This document shows positions 13,099 through 24,863 of a stretch of 43,456 bases of DNA, piece by piece. Position numbers and translations under genes: made by a program. Every line of letters starts with the position of its first letter. Within the stretch, counting starts at the first letter, position 1. A model generated the notes under the pieces. It was given only the letters and a program-made list of their open reading frames with translations. It made no database searches and was not told where the DNA came from. Source of the stretch: Amanita rubescens (lineage: Eukaryota > Basidiomycota > Agaricomycetes > Agaricales > Amanitaceae); assembly GCA_015039365.1 (NCBI GenBank), contig WION01000443.1, positions 1 through 43,456 on the forward strand, in the 5' to 3' direction.

Positions 13099-14392
13099 AT
13101 GGCGACGTATGTGTGTGTCCTTCCTGTTGGTAGGAGTCCTCGCAAGACTACAATCCTTTTCTTACTCATATATCCAGATCTCTTGGATGGTCTTACCACC
13201 CACGTCGACCACAGTGCCAATTTCCTTCGCCTGCCACATCCCAGAACTGGTGCGTTCCAAACACACTTACCTACCAGTTTCTTAACGACACCCGAAGGAA
13301 TTCCATCGCTATTTCTACCTGTCAAGGGACCGAAGGACACTGCGGGTGATGTAAGCGTAATATTGGAAGTACAAGCTGTTACGCCAGCGGAAACTCGGTC
13401 CTGGTTTTTAGATAATGAGGTTGTTTCTGGTGAGCGTATGGTGGTCGTGTATGCCTAATTTCTAACACCTGTCAGATGGCAGGCTTTTGCTAATGTCACC
13501 GATTGATCCAACCTTCTTGTTATTCCCGATATTGCAGGCTACTAATCCAGTAAGTTTGTTTCTATGTCATGGATGCCTTACGCATATCCTTGCCTAGCCT
13601 GAAGATGGGTACGAACATCATTTTCGACCAGCCGATGATATTTTTGAGGATGCTTCTCTCAAGATTGAAGAACGTTGTGGTAGACATGACGACACATCTT
13701 ATGACGTTAATGCACAAGATATTCTCCAACTTGCTTCATTGCCTTGCATTAAAGACGCTCTCAGACGCGTGTGTGATATGAAAGGTGAATTGGTCCCAGA
13801 TTAGCTGTCAGGTCCTTTTTTGACACCTACAGAAATTACATCAAAGATAGAAGTGTACAGATTTAGCGAGAGCAAAGCCCTCGAATACCTACGGAAGAAA
13901 GTTGCCTATTTATCCTCTCCAAGCACTGTAGAGGGATCAAAAACTCTTCTTCGCAATTTGGCAAAGGATGGATTGTTCGACGATGGCAAAGAAAAGCTGC
14001 TCGAAGGCACGTTGCGTCGGTGTGCATTGCGATGACTATTGAGACTTTACACTAGTTGCCCGGATCCGGGCCGCCTGCGAAACCTTGAGCCAATACTTGC
14101 CGAAGAGTCTCGGTGGTGCGTTAGAAGCCTCCTACGAGTGAGTCTCCTTTATCCTGTTTGTCTCTTTAGCTTAGTTCCTGTCAGCTTCGGTGACCTAGAA
14201 AAGCATCTAAAAAACCTGCGTGATGAAGTCATTGCACCTGGGAATCCAAAGCCAAAACGAGAATCAACCAGTGCAGCAATGCAGCATGAAGACAAGAAGA
14301 GGAAAAATAAAGCCTCGCAAGGCGTCGAAAAGCTGAAAAAGATGAATGTCAATGGAATGGCAAAGTTGTCGAGTTATTTCAAGAAAGCCTGA
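13099..14392 (+). CDS. Ribonuclease H2 subunit B (left copy)
   Basis: Seven exons (13099-13129, 13178-13429, 13476-13549, 13598-13784, 13833-14015, 14056-14137, 14185-14392) sum to 338 aa in frame. The protein follows the Rnh202/Ydr279 (RNASEH2B) plan: an N-terminal triple-barrel half with FLRLPHPRTG and TRSWFLDNEVVSDGRL, then SPIDPTFLLFPILQA, the winged-helix part (ILQLASLPCIKDALRR; YRFSESKALEYLRKKV; RIRAACETLSQYLP), a Lys-rich linker, and a C-terminal GMAKLSSYF resembling the PCNA-binding GMKSIDTFF end of the human protein. RNase H2 removes ribonucleotides and RNA:DNA hybrids from nuclear DNA; subunit B is a structural partner of the catalytic A subunit. The right copy differs at several residues (PTSFL versus PPGFL). 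Confidence 0.88.
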
Positions 14393-14580
14393 GCGCTGAG
14401 CATTGTTTCTGTATTTACAGAAATGTACCTCCATTGTGCGCATATATACCTTTTCCCAATTTGCAGGTCTGAATTATTTAAGACTCCGCCTCTCTACTTT
14501 GCTTCAATCGCATCGCCCATCCTCTCTTCTTGATTTGTTCCTCATCCCGCCGAACTTTTACTTGGAGGCAATCATTTCAC

Positions 14581-16832
14581 ATGAAGGTATACACTGAAAA
14601 AGCTACGCAAACAGACCTTTCTGCAGTCCGTTCAAGGCCGTCCGATGTGCTTGAACAAGATATCTCCACCGGCGGGAATGCTGGCGATATTCTAGCTCGT
14701 CAAAATAGCGCATATATCGACTCGGAAAAGCATCTGCCCGATGCGTCCTCTGGGAGAGATCCTTCTACGCGTTCTATTTCGGCCCGTAAACGATACGCCG
14801 AGTTACCTTTCAATCGCCCTGTCGATTTCAGATCTTCTGCGAAGCGCACGGTTTCTCTTCCAGAAGAATACACAGATAATATGAACCCCGAGGAATCCCA
14901 GCGTGTCGTTTCAATGCCAGAACGATCGAAACCTTCGAGCCCAGGTGCTTCGGATAGCTTTTCATCCTTGGATACTAGTACCCTCTCCATGGAGTCCACT
15001 ACACATAGCTTCTCAAAGCCGTCGATGCTCCATAGTCATCCGCGTCCACACTCGGACCTACCATGCACACCATCACCTCCCTCGTCTCCTGAATCAATTA
15101 TGATAATCGGCAATAATTCTCACGTGCCGCGAACTCTACTTCGACCGAAATGTGCATATAACCAAGAATACAATGAAAATAGTGGTATTTTTTTCCTCCT
15201 AGCCGCTAATGATCGTTTAATTTGTCTATGAGGCTGGATCTCCTGGGCGAATTCTCCACCGAGACCAATTCCTGCGTTGCATGGCCCGTTATCATTGCCC
15301 TACGCTCGTTGCCCTTCGTAAGTGCGTACTAGCGCCAGACATTCTCCATTTGACTTCTTACTAGAGGCGCGGAAGGAACGATCATAGAGGGTGAGGACCT
15401 GTCGAACATGATCTGGGGGCTCAATATCGAAGATAATCAGCCTCGAAGCCACGGGCAAGTTGGCTCGCATCCGAAAAATCAGACAATTCCACCTAGGTTG
15501 CAAACTAGCCCCAAACTAAGTGGTCCAATTTTGCCAAATCATGGACCAATCGATTTGTCGCAGCTTACCGTTACTCGCGAACACGCACGCGAGAGCATAC
15601 AAGGGAAGCAGTCTTCCATTGCCATTCAGCGTAAAGGTCTTGCATATGATCGAATATTACATACTAAAGCCGGACATTCAAAAGTACATGAACCGGGAAT
15701 CCAAGACTGGAATAGAGGCTTGGGCCTGAATTGGCAAGATACAATCGAACTACGCCCTCCAAAGCATAAATTTTCTCGTCAAGATAGCGAACAGAGCACT
15801 TTGAAACCGTCGGCAGCGCCTTTTATACCTTCTGGCTCACCTTCCCCACACCTCTTGCCACGGATTGTCGTTGAGCCGCGGTTTTCTGATTTCGTGCAAA
15901 ATACTAGGTGGCCGACGGTCCTTGACCAAACGAGAAGTGCAGAATCATATTTGTCAACACCGCCTGATCCATCTTCCCCATACTGGTCTCCGTACATATA
16001 TACGCCACCCCCCTTGGACACGGTGTCTCCCCAGATTGCTTATGAGCCGCCAAATGACAAGCAAATATTATCATCTTTTGGAACCAAAAACTGCATACAA
16101 GACATCAACAATTGGATTACTGAAAAACTCCGGCCAGGCGAACGACGCGCTGTAAAACCAGATTGTAATTCACCAGTCACGATGGCCTCGCCATCTGCGG
16201 GACTGGCTAGTCGAGACGATTTCAGCGAGTCTAGAAATTTAGCTGTGAGCCTTACTCCCGAGCTACCGGCACCAACCGTAAACAAAATTCTACTACAAAA
16301 CAATGGTCAGGGAATCACCACTTCTCCAGAAAGACGCTTTCGAGGCATTTCGCAACAGCCCCGGTCTATCCCTCTAGCTCGTCTTATCCAGCGGCGATTA
16401 TCATCTGTAGCGGAGGAGGATGTAAACGCCCTCATGGACGATGCGACGATTCCTCCAGTATGCTCCTCTAGGACGGCCGTGCGCGCGGTCTCAGATCCTT
16501 GGAATTCCGACCAGACGAAGGCTGCCCATCAAGCTATCCGAGAGGCGCCGAGCCCTGATTCGAAGGATTTCAACCCTCAGACATGCAAATCGCCGAATCA
16601 CGAGGCAATGACGGACGTGGTGACCGAAACTGGTTTGAACCACAAGTTGAAGGCAATAGTAAAGCTCCCTGGCAACAACGTAGGATCTGCAAAGCTGACT
16701 GCCAATCACGAAGAAAAAGAAAACAGTGCATTTCATGGACAACGCCTAATTGAGCCAGCTGGGACTACGGTAAAGAAGATGAGAAATCGTAAGAGAAGCC
16801 GAAGTTCATCATCAATACGACCCTCAAAGTAG
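14581..16832 (+). CDS. Hypothetical Ser/Pro-rich protein, 718 aa (left copy)
   Basis: Three exons (14581-15184, 15233-15317, 15365-16832) join in frame to 718 aa. I took the ATG at 14581 (MKVYTEKATQTDLSAV) rather than the one at 14530, because the longer start adds residues with no sign of conservation. Most of the protein looks disordered and rich in Ser and Pro. The segment spanning the two introns is the most ordered: GWISWANSPPRPIPALHGPL, then YARCPSGAEGTIIEGEDLSN and MIWGL. It ends in a basic tail (RNRKRSRSSSSIRPSK), which could be a nuclear localisation signal. I do not recognise the family and assign no function. It is convergent with the methylcitrate dehydratase gene, 100 nt between stops. 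Only a few residues differ between copies. Confidence 0.75.
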
Positions 16833-16932
16833 TCCACGAGAGCACATGTTTGTTGTATTGTTAGGGAATTAAATACATGTTGATTGAGCGTTTTGTACCC
16901 GAAAATTATTGGCAGAGCCAATGCCAATGCGA

Positions 16933-18917
16933 TTACACCTTGACGAAGAGGTCCGTGAACTTGTCGACAGGCATCTTAAACAGCGAAGCGGCATCTGAGA
17001 CGGTATCCAGAATCCTTTGGGGTCTTGAGCATGCAACAGTAAACGGAATATGTGCGTCGCTCACCTTTTTTGATGGGCGTCGTCGTAATGGTGCGAAACG
17101 TGCCTATGTCACTTGGTCAGGCATGGCTAACAAAAATACGACGAGTATCATACTTCTTAAACTTGTTGATCAAGAGAGGAGTGCCTTCCGCTCTCCTACG
17201 CTTGTGGCCAACAGGATACTCAACTTCAACCTCGTCTAATACAGTACCATCGTTCAACTCTACCAGCAAAGCATTACCAATGGAGCGTTTATCGGGTGCG
17301 TGATATTCGGCGCTAAAGCGTCTATCTTCTTCGCAGTATATCTTGGCACGCAAAGCGTCGATGCGAGGATCCGCAGCGGCGACATCGGTGCTTACGCAAA
17401 ATAGCCTCATCATCCTTGGAACTGCAGGATAGTACTTACTAGCTTTCCGAGGTGAGCTCGCCGAAGATCAAGGGATAAGCCACCATGTAGTTGATCGCAT
17501 GGCTGTTCAAGATATCAGTAGGTGGAGAAGATGACGCTCTTTGGAGAACCTACTCTCTATCAGCGAAATTGTCCAAGGGACCTTGCTTATCAATGATTCT
17601 AATAGCAGCTTCTTGGGTGCGAATCCTGACGCTCTTGATGTCGTCGGATGTTTTACCCATTTCCTTCAATTTTTTATAAATAGTGTGTGCCGCTTCGACG
17701 GCGGTCTGGGCGTGGAATTCAGCAGGATATGATATCTTGAAGAGAACATTCTCCATGATATATGAGCCATACGGCCGCTGGAACTCAAATTCTTTGCCCT
17801 GATTCGAATTAATAAGATTCGACTCTGATCATGAATAGTGTGAGGATACCTTGAAAAGGACGTCATAAAAGCCCCAAGTTTTGGCTGTCAAAACAGAAGG
17901 CAATCCCTTTTCGCCTTTCTTGACCATCAAAGCGAGGTTGACAGCACGCGAACAAGCGTCTCCAGCAGCCCAAGCCTTGCGTGGGCCAGTATTGGGAGCA
18001 TGGCGGTACGTCCTGAGAGATTGGCCGTCGACCCAAGCTTGCGAAATAGCATCAACGGTTTGATCTCTGTCGAGGCCGAGTAATTTCGAAACAACGGCGG
18101 TAGAAGCAACTTTGACCAAAACTACATGATCCAGGCCTACTCTATTGAAGGAGTTTAGGAGAGCAATACCACCCTGGATTTCGTGCGCTTTGATCATAGA
18201 CTCCAAGACGTCACGAATGGTCAGTTGCTGCCCCTGTCGCGCTAGATGGTCCGCAACCGCCAAGATTGCTCCAAGGTTGTCGGAAGGGTGACCCCCTGCA
18301 GGCAGATCAGAGGATGTAGAATATACTAAAAAGATAAGACGCACACTCCGCCGCAAGGAAACAATCGTTGAAATCTAGCCAGCGAATAGCGGCACCGATG
18401 TTGAACGCCCCACGCACGGGATCGAGCTGGTAATTGGTTCCGGGAACCCGAGTACCTGGGAACGTCTGATGAACGCGTTTGAAATAAATGAACAGAGCAT
18501 ACCATTTGGCACGATAGTGCCCGCAACAACAGGTCCCAAGAGTTTGGTACACTCTGGGAATCGAAGCGCCTCCAATCCACATCCAACAGTATCGATGAGA
18601 CAGAGTCTGGCGGTTTCAAATGCCAGTTCAGAACTGATTTTGTAGTTGTGGACGTAGTCAGCGATATCTTGAAGGACCTTATCAGCTTCTGGGCGGATAG
18701 TAGACTCCCCTCCGTAGTTGTGAGACATGGCTCGAGTGATAGACGGTATCGATGACCGGATGCCAATTCCGGGAACCGGCGGAGGAGCAGTGGTGGGTCT
18801 TACTGACCGAATTGAAGAAGGCATTGAAATGGTGCGCAATGAACCATTGGCAACAGCACCATTTGGACGTTGAATACGTCCTGCTCTGAGCCAAGTACGC
18901 GAAGCAACCGACTGCAT
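16933..18917 (-). CDS. PDH1: 2-methylcitrate dehydratase, mitochondrial (MmgE/PrpD family) (left copy)
   Basis: About 550 aa from eight exons. The N-terminus ([20 protein letters not shown]) is basic and lacks acidic residues, as in mitochondrial presequences. PrpD-family blocks follow: [94 protein letters not shown] and [11 protein letters not shown], and the protein ends [13 protein letters not shown]. The last exons are best joined with an intron before [13 protein letters not shown] and another with an AAG acceptor; reading straight on from [11 protein letters not shown] gives a premature stop. The enzyme dehydrates 2-methylcitrate to methylaconitate in the methylcitrate cycle, which detoxifies propionyl-CoA. 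It diverges from the Zn2Cys6 regulator. Confidence 0.92.
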
Positions 18918-19053
18918 GGTATCTGCTCACAGTATGAAAACGAACCAGGCCTGCGAACCTCTGCGAATGCACCGGATCAGTTGTTTGGCCAAGTCGCCGA
19001 AATGAGTCTTTTTATAGCCGCATTGGCAGTGCATACTCGTTATTGAACTTCCC
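18918..19053. promoter_or_regulatory. 136-nt divergent promoter, PDH1/Zn2Cys6 regulator (left)
   Basis: Only 136 nt separate the two divergent start codons, so the dehydratase and the regulator must share promoter elements. I see no clear CGG-N-CCG zinc-cluster site. The spacing alone suggests co-regulation or autoregulation, which is inference. Confidence 0.4.
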
Positions 19054-21900
19054 ATGGTCTCAGGCGACGAGCATGACCTAGAAGCCCTTCATGAAGAAGG
19101 TGCCATCAAGAAACGACGATTATATGGCGCATGCGACATGTGCCGAAAAAAGAAAAGTACGTCTTTTGATATTGTCGATCCCAGAATGGCTTAAACTCTT
19201 GAGCGGCAGTTCGATGTGAGCCTAGGAAAAGCTATGAAGACTGAGATGACTATACCTTTGTCAGGTGACAGTTCTATAATGCCAGGTAATCAGTGTTCCA
19301 ATTGTATCACCTTTGGTTCCAAGTGTGAGCATTCGCCTCGCCGAACTAAAGTAAGCAATTATATCCACGTACGCTTCGGCACATATAAGTCTTTGAAATA
19401 GGCACAAGAGCGTGAATATCAGAGAGAGTATGCTTCCCTGCTCTTTGTGAAGGGAGAGTTAAAATACCTTCTGCAGCTCTTACATTCAAACTTTGGAAAC
19501 GCGCCTGAGCAAACTGGAACAGGCATTACGCTCTGTATGATAATCTCCCATTAGGCGTATACTCGTCCCAACGCTTTTTAGTACAACCACCCTCTAGCAG
19601 AATTGACTGGTGGTCCCCTATCAGCTTTTGAATCCCCCGTTCTACATCCCCCGTCTCCGAGCTCGTTTACCCATAGCTCTCCCTCCTCCGCTGCTGACCT
19701 GGAAAGCGAGCAAAGCGAGGCGGGAAATACCGTCAGCGCTATTGTTACCGATCAATTTCAGAATCTCTCTCTTGATCCATACGATCGAAGCTTTTACAGA
19801 TTTTCCATGTATGTAGTCTTGTTTCTTACCGCCTATCACATGATTATTGCGAATTTGACAGTCCATTCATGCTTATGAGGCATGCCGCTGAAATGAAGAA
19901 AGAAGTCATGGGCGATGTGAGCCCACTAACTGTTGGCAGTTTTGGGCGTCCCGTTTTTTGGGACTTACGACCCGTGAGTCACATTGTGAAGAGGGAATTT
20001 TAGCTAACTCTCCATCAGTGGGAACGTGCATATTGCGAGGCCGATATCATACCTTCATATATCTATCCAGACGTCGACCTCTTGTATCAACTTATTGACC
20101 TTTATTTCAAGCGCGTTAATCTCTTCCTCCCTATCCTACACCAGCCAACGCTCGAGAACCTTGTTTCCCAAGGTTATCACTTGCGAGACCCATCATTTGG
20201 CACTTGCGTCTTGCTGGTGTGCGCGGTCGCTTCCCGGCACACCGATGATCCTAGGGTCCTACTTGATGAAGAAATTAACATGGGCACGCGCTTGTCCTCC
20301 GGGTGGAAATATTTCGTTCAGGTCCCTATGATACGAAGATACATTTTGGAACAGGTAGGCTTATATGACCTACACTACTACTGTGTACGTATGGCCGTTT
20401 TGCCCCGACTATGTGATATTTATTGTCTTTCCAATTTATCAGCTTACGGTACAGTATCTGATCGGGTCAGGTGTGACCCATGCCGCATGGAATATATTAG
20501 GCATTGGTATACGCATTGCCTTGGAACGTGGCCTACATAAAAGCAGAAGAGGCAAGCAAAAGCCGACTGTCGAGGATGAACTATACAAGCGTGCATTCTG
20601 GTTCGTTATATATGTCATCATATTTCCTACGATTTAAGTCTCTCAGGGCCTTGGTCGTGTTGGACCGAGTGATAAGCAGCATTTCCGGTCGCCCACTTGG
20701 ACTACATGATGAAGAGTAAGCCCTTACGATATGCTGTCATGTCAAACACTCAAGTTTGTATGAAGTTTTGATATCGAGCTCCCCGTGGAATGTGATGACG
20801 ACTACTGGGAGATCGATGAACGCTCTCATGTTGCATTCAATCAACCTTCGGGAAAACCTTCCCGGGTAACAGCATTCATCGCCCATCTGAGGCTGACTGA
20901 GATTCTTGTTTATTCAATGCGAACACTACATTCGGCGAGAAAGTCTAGAACGAGCCAGGTTTCTGATGAGGAATGGGAGCAGCGTATTGTGGCTGAAGTT
21001 GACTCAGCTATGAATCAATGGAAGGATAGTCTTCCAAATCATCGTACGTGTATATCGCTGACGCTTTTTTTGCGGGAGCTCAAGGGATTCCACAGTCAAA
21101 TGGGACCCACGATGCGAGGATGCACGAACGTTTGAGCAAATGGCGGTTCTCCATTCGCTTTTCTACCAGCTTCAGATACAAGTTCATCGACCTTTTATAC
21201 AAAAGGACTCGCCTCTTTCGCTTTCCTCCACGATTATATGCACCAATGCTGCCAGGTCATGCGCGCGTATATCAGAGGCTCAAATCAGGAGAAATGCTCC
21301 ATTTTTTCCCCAAAATTCGGTCAGATCACGAATATCTTGTTATATCTATGTTTGATAACGTTTACAATGCAGATGACCGCGTTTATAGCAGGTGTCATCC
21401 TGTTGTTGAACCTTTGGATCGGGAAACGAGCTGGTGTTTCTGTTGCACCAGAGAAAGCCATGGCAGATATAGATAGGTGCTTATATGTCCTGAAAACACT
21501 AGAAAATAGGTGGGTAGCCGGACAATCGTCACAAAGCGTAGCTAAAATAATTGTCAGGTGGCAAAATGGCTGGTCGGCTTTGGTGAGCCTATAGTATTTC
21601 CTGCCCATGGTTTGCTCTGACATTGGTTCTAGGGATATACTTCATGGGCTTGCTACGATGCGAAGCGACGCAATACCTGCAGAACATGTATCTAGGAAAC
21701 GATCACGACAGAGTCAGTTGCCGAATCCCGTCGAGGCCCACGACGTAGGAACAAATTCTAAAATAGATGCTCCCCTGTCGCCAATTGCCTCTGCGCCTCC
21801 ACACTTGGATACCCATTTCGGTTATGGTCCTGGCATCACTGAGATGGCGGCTTTGAACCTGTCTTCAGGATCTGATTCGAATCAGAATATAAACATCTGA
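19054..21900 (+). pseudogene. Zn2Cys6 transcription factor, frameshifted and truncated at the axis (left copy)
   Basis: The start is the ATG at 19054. The zinc cluster is ACDMCRKKKIRCDSS...NQCSNCITFGSKCEH (C-x2-C-x6-C-x9-C-x2-C-x6-C). Its IRC is supplied by a 6-nt microexon (19210-19215). A short coiled-coil linker follows (YIQTLETRLSKLEQALRS), then a fungal-specific transcription factor domain (PSYIYPDVDLLYQLIDLYFK; RVNLFLPILHQPTLENL; GIGIRIALERGLH). A run of four A at 21563-21566 (three in the right copy) shifts the frame just before MAGRLWDILHGLA, so this copy is broken. Even ignoring that, the frame stops at 21898-21900 with a TGA that lies beyond the axis, so the normal C-terminus is absent. 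The upstream neighbour is PDH1. Confidence 0.8.
19210..19215 (+). other. 6-nt microexon in the zinc-cluster gene (left)
   Basis: The sequence TTCGAT is flanked by a 53-nt intron (19157-19209, GT...CAG) and a 49-nt intron (19216-19264, GT...CAG). Splicing A|TTCGAT|GT restores the codons for I-R-C, which completes the first half of the zinc cluster, as in relatives with KKIRCDS. Without it the third cysteine is lost. Confidence 0.7.
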
Positions 21901-21912
21901 TTCGAATCAGAT
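21871..21912. repeat. Symmetry axis with two short perfect palindromes
   Basis: The arms meet across the 11-nt spacer 21886-21896 (AATATAAACAT). Each side of the spacer holds a self-complementary stretch: 16 nt at 21871-21886 (TCTGATTCGAATCAGA) and 18 nt at 21895-21912. They share the core CTGATTCGAATCAG, so the axis is at once an inverted and a direct repeat. Short inverted repeats of this kind are what fold-back template switching uses, and they can also mislead an assembler. Confidence 0.9.
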
Positions 21913-24727
21913 CCTGAAGACAGGTTCAAAGCCGCCATCTCAGTGATGCCAGGACCATAACCGAAATGGGTATCCAAGTGTGGAGGCGCAGAGGCAATTG
22001 GCGACAGGGGAGCATCTATTTTAGAATTTGTTCCTACGTCGTGGGCCTCGACGGGATTCGGCAACTGACTCTGTCGTGATCGTTTCCTAGATACATGTTC
22101 TGCAGGTATTGCGTCGCTTCGCATCGTAGCAAGCCCATGAAGTATATCCCTAGAACCAATGTCAGAGCAAACCATGGGCAGGAAATACTATAGGCTCACC
22201 AAAGCCGACCAGCCATTTGCCACCTGACAATTATTTTAGCTACGCTTTGTGACGATTGTCCGGCTACCCACCTATTTTCTAGTGTTTTCAGGACATATAA
22301 GCACCTATCTATATCTGCCATGGCTTTCTCTGGTGCAACAGAAACACCAGCTCGTTTCCCGATCCAAAGGTTCAACAACAGGATGACACCTGCTATAAAC
22401 GCGGTCATCTGCATTGTAAACGTTATCAAACATAGATATAACAAGATATTCGTGATCTGACCGAATTTTGGGGAAAAAATGGAGCATTTCTCCTGATTTG
22501 AGCCTCTGATATACGCGCGCATGACCTGGCAGCATTGGTGCATATAATCGTGGAGGAAAGCGAAAGAGGCGAGTCCTTTTGTATAAAAGGTCGATGAACT
22601 TGTATCTGAAGCTGGTAGAAAAGCGAATGGAGAACCGCCATTTGCTCAAACGTTCGTGCATCCTCGCATCGTGGGTCCCATTTGACTGTGGAATCCCTTG
22701 AGCTCCCGCAAAAAAAGCGTCAGCGATATACACGTACGATGATTTGGAAGACTATCCTTCCATTGATTCATAGCTGAGTCAACTTCAGCCACAATACGCT
22801 GCTCCCATTCCTCATCAGAAACCTGGCTCGTTCTAGACTTTCTCGCCGAATGTAGTGTTCGCATTGAATAAACAAGAATCTCAGTCAGCCTCAGATGGGC
22901 GATGAATGCTGTTACCCGGGAAGGTTTTCCCGAAGGTTGATTGAATGCAACATGAGAGCGTTCATCGATCTCCCAGTAGTCGTCATCACATTCCACGGGG
23001 AGCTCGATATCAAAACTTCATACAAACTTGAGTGTTTGACATGACAGCATATCGTAAGGGCTTACTCTTCATCATGTAGTCCAAGTGGGCGACCGGAAAT
23101 GCTGCTTATCACTCGGTCCAACACGACCAAGGCCCTGAGAGACTTAAATCGTAGGAAATATGATGACATATATAACGAACCAGAATGCACGCTTGTACAG
23201 TTCATCCTCGACAGTCGGCTTTTGCTTGCCTCTTCTGCTTTTATGCAGGCCACGTTCCAAGGCAATGCGTATACCAATGCCTAATATATTCCATGCGGCA
23301 TGGGTCACACCTGACCCGATCAGATACTGTACCGTAAGCTGATAAATTGGAAAGACAATAAATATCACATAGTCCGGGCAAAACGGCCATACGTACACAG
23401 TAGTAGTGTAGGTCATATAAACCTACCTGTTCCAAAATGTATCTTCGTATCATAGGGACCTGAACGAAATATTTCCACCCGGAGGACAAGCGCGTGCCCA
23501 TGTTAATTTCTTCATCAAGTAGGACCCTAGGATCGTCGGTGTGCCGGGAAGCGACCGCGCACACCAGCAAGACGCAAGTGCCAAATGATGGGTCTCGCAA
23601 GTGATAACCTTGGGAAACAAGGTTCTCGAGCGTTGGCTGGTGTAGGATAGGGAGGAAGAGATTAACGCGCTTGAAATAAAGGTCAATAAGTTGATACAAG
23701 AGGTCGACGTCTGGATAGATATATGAAGGTATGATATCGGCCTCGCAATATGCACGTTCCCACTGATGGAGAGTTAGCTAAAATTCCCTCTTCACAATGT
23801 GACTCACGGGTCGTAAGTCCCAAAAAACGGGACGCCCAAAACTGCCAACAGTTAGTGGGCTCACATCGCCCATGACTTCTTTCTTCATTTCAGCGGCATG
23901 CCTCATAAGCATGAATGGACTGTCAAATTCGCAATAATCATGTGATAGGCGGTAAGAAACAAGACTACATACATGGAAAATCTGTAAAAGCTTCGATCGT
24001 ATGGATCAAGAGAGAGATTCTGAAATTGATCGGTAACAATAGCGCTGACGGTATTTCCCGCCTCGCTTTGCTCGCTTTCCAGGTCAGCAGCGGAGGAGGG
24101 AGAGCTATGGGTAAACGAGCTCGGAGACGGGGGATGTAGAACGGGGGATTCAAAAGCTGATAGGGGACCACCAGTCAATTCTGCTAGAGGGTGGTTATAC
24201 TAAAAAGCGTTGGGACGAGTATACGCCTAATGGGAGATTATCATACAGAGCGTAATGCCTGTTCCAGTTTGCTCAGGCGCGTTTCCAAAGTTTGAATGTA
24301 AGAGCTGCAGAAGGTATTTTAACTCTCCCTTCACAAAGAGCAGGGAAGCATACTCTCTCTGATATTCACGCTCTTGTGCCTATTTCAAAGACTTATATGT
24401 GCCGAAGCGTACGTGGATATAATTGCTTACTTTAGTTCGGCGAGGCGAATGCTCACACTTGGAACCAAAGGTGATACAATTGGAACACTGATTACCTGGC
24501 ATTATAGAACTGTCACCTGACAAAGGTATAGTCATCTCAGTCTTCATAGCTTTTCCTAGGCTCACATCGAACTGCCGCTCAAGAGTTTAAGCCATTCTGG
24601 GATCGACAATGTCAAAAGACGTACTTTTCTTTTTTCGACACATGTCGCATGCGCCATATAATCGTCGTTTCTTGATGGCACCTTCTTCATGAAGAGATTC
24701 TAGGTCATGCTCGTCGCCTGAGACCAT
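21882..24727 (-). CDS. Zn2Cys6 transcription factor, truncated at the axis (right copy)
   Basis: This is the mirror of the left copy with an intact frame: three A in the homopolymer (22216-22218 on the plus strand as TTT) keep RWQMAGRLWDILHGLATMRS in frame. The start is the ATG at 24727, and the zinc cluster and 6-nt microexon (24566-24571) are conserved. The frame runs to ...SSGSDSNQ at the axis and then reads MFIF and a TGA that belongs to the other arm. Relatives normally continue beyond a region like this, so the true C-terminus is missing. It may act as a regulator of the adjacent dehydratase gene, which is inferred from position only. Confidence 0.8.
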
Positions 24728-24863
24728 GGGAGGTTCAATAACGAGTATGCACTGCCAATGCGGCTATAAAAAGACTCATTTCGGCGACTTGGCCAAACAA
24801 CTGATCCGGTGCATTCGCAGAGGTTCGCAGGCCTGGTTCGTTTTCATACTGTGAGCAGATACC
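24728..24863. promoter_or_regulatory. 136-nt divergent promoter, regulator/PDH1 (right)
   Basis: This is the mirror of 18918-19053 and separates the divergent start codons of the zinc-cluster regulator and the dehydratase. Confidence 0.4.

Noticed and set aside
21886..21896. Central spacer as a replication origin or telomere-resolution (hairpin) site
   Set aside because: It is only 11 nt, with no telomere-like repeats or origin motif, and both flanks are the middle of a coding region.
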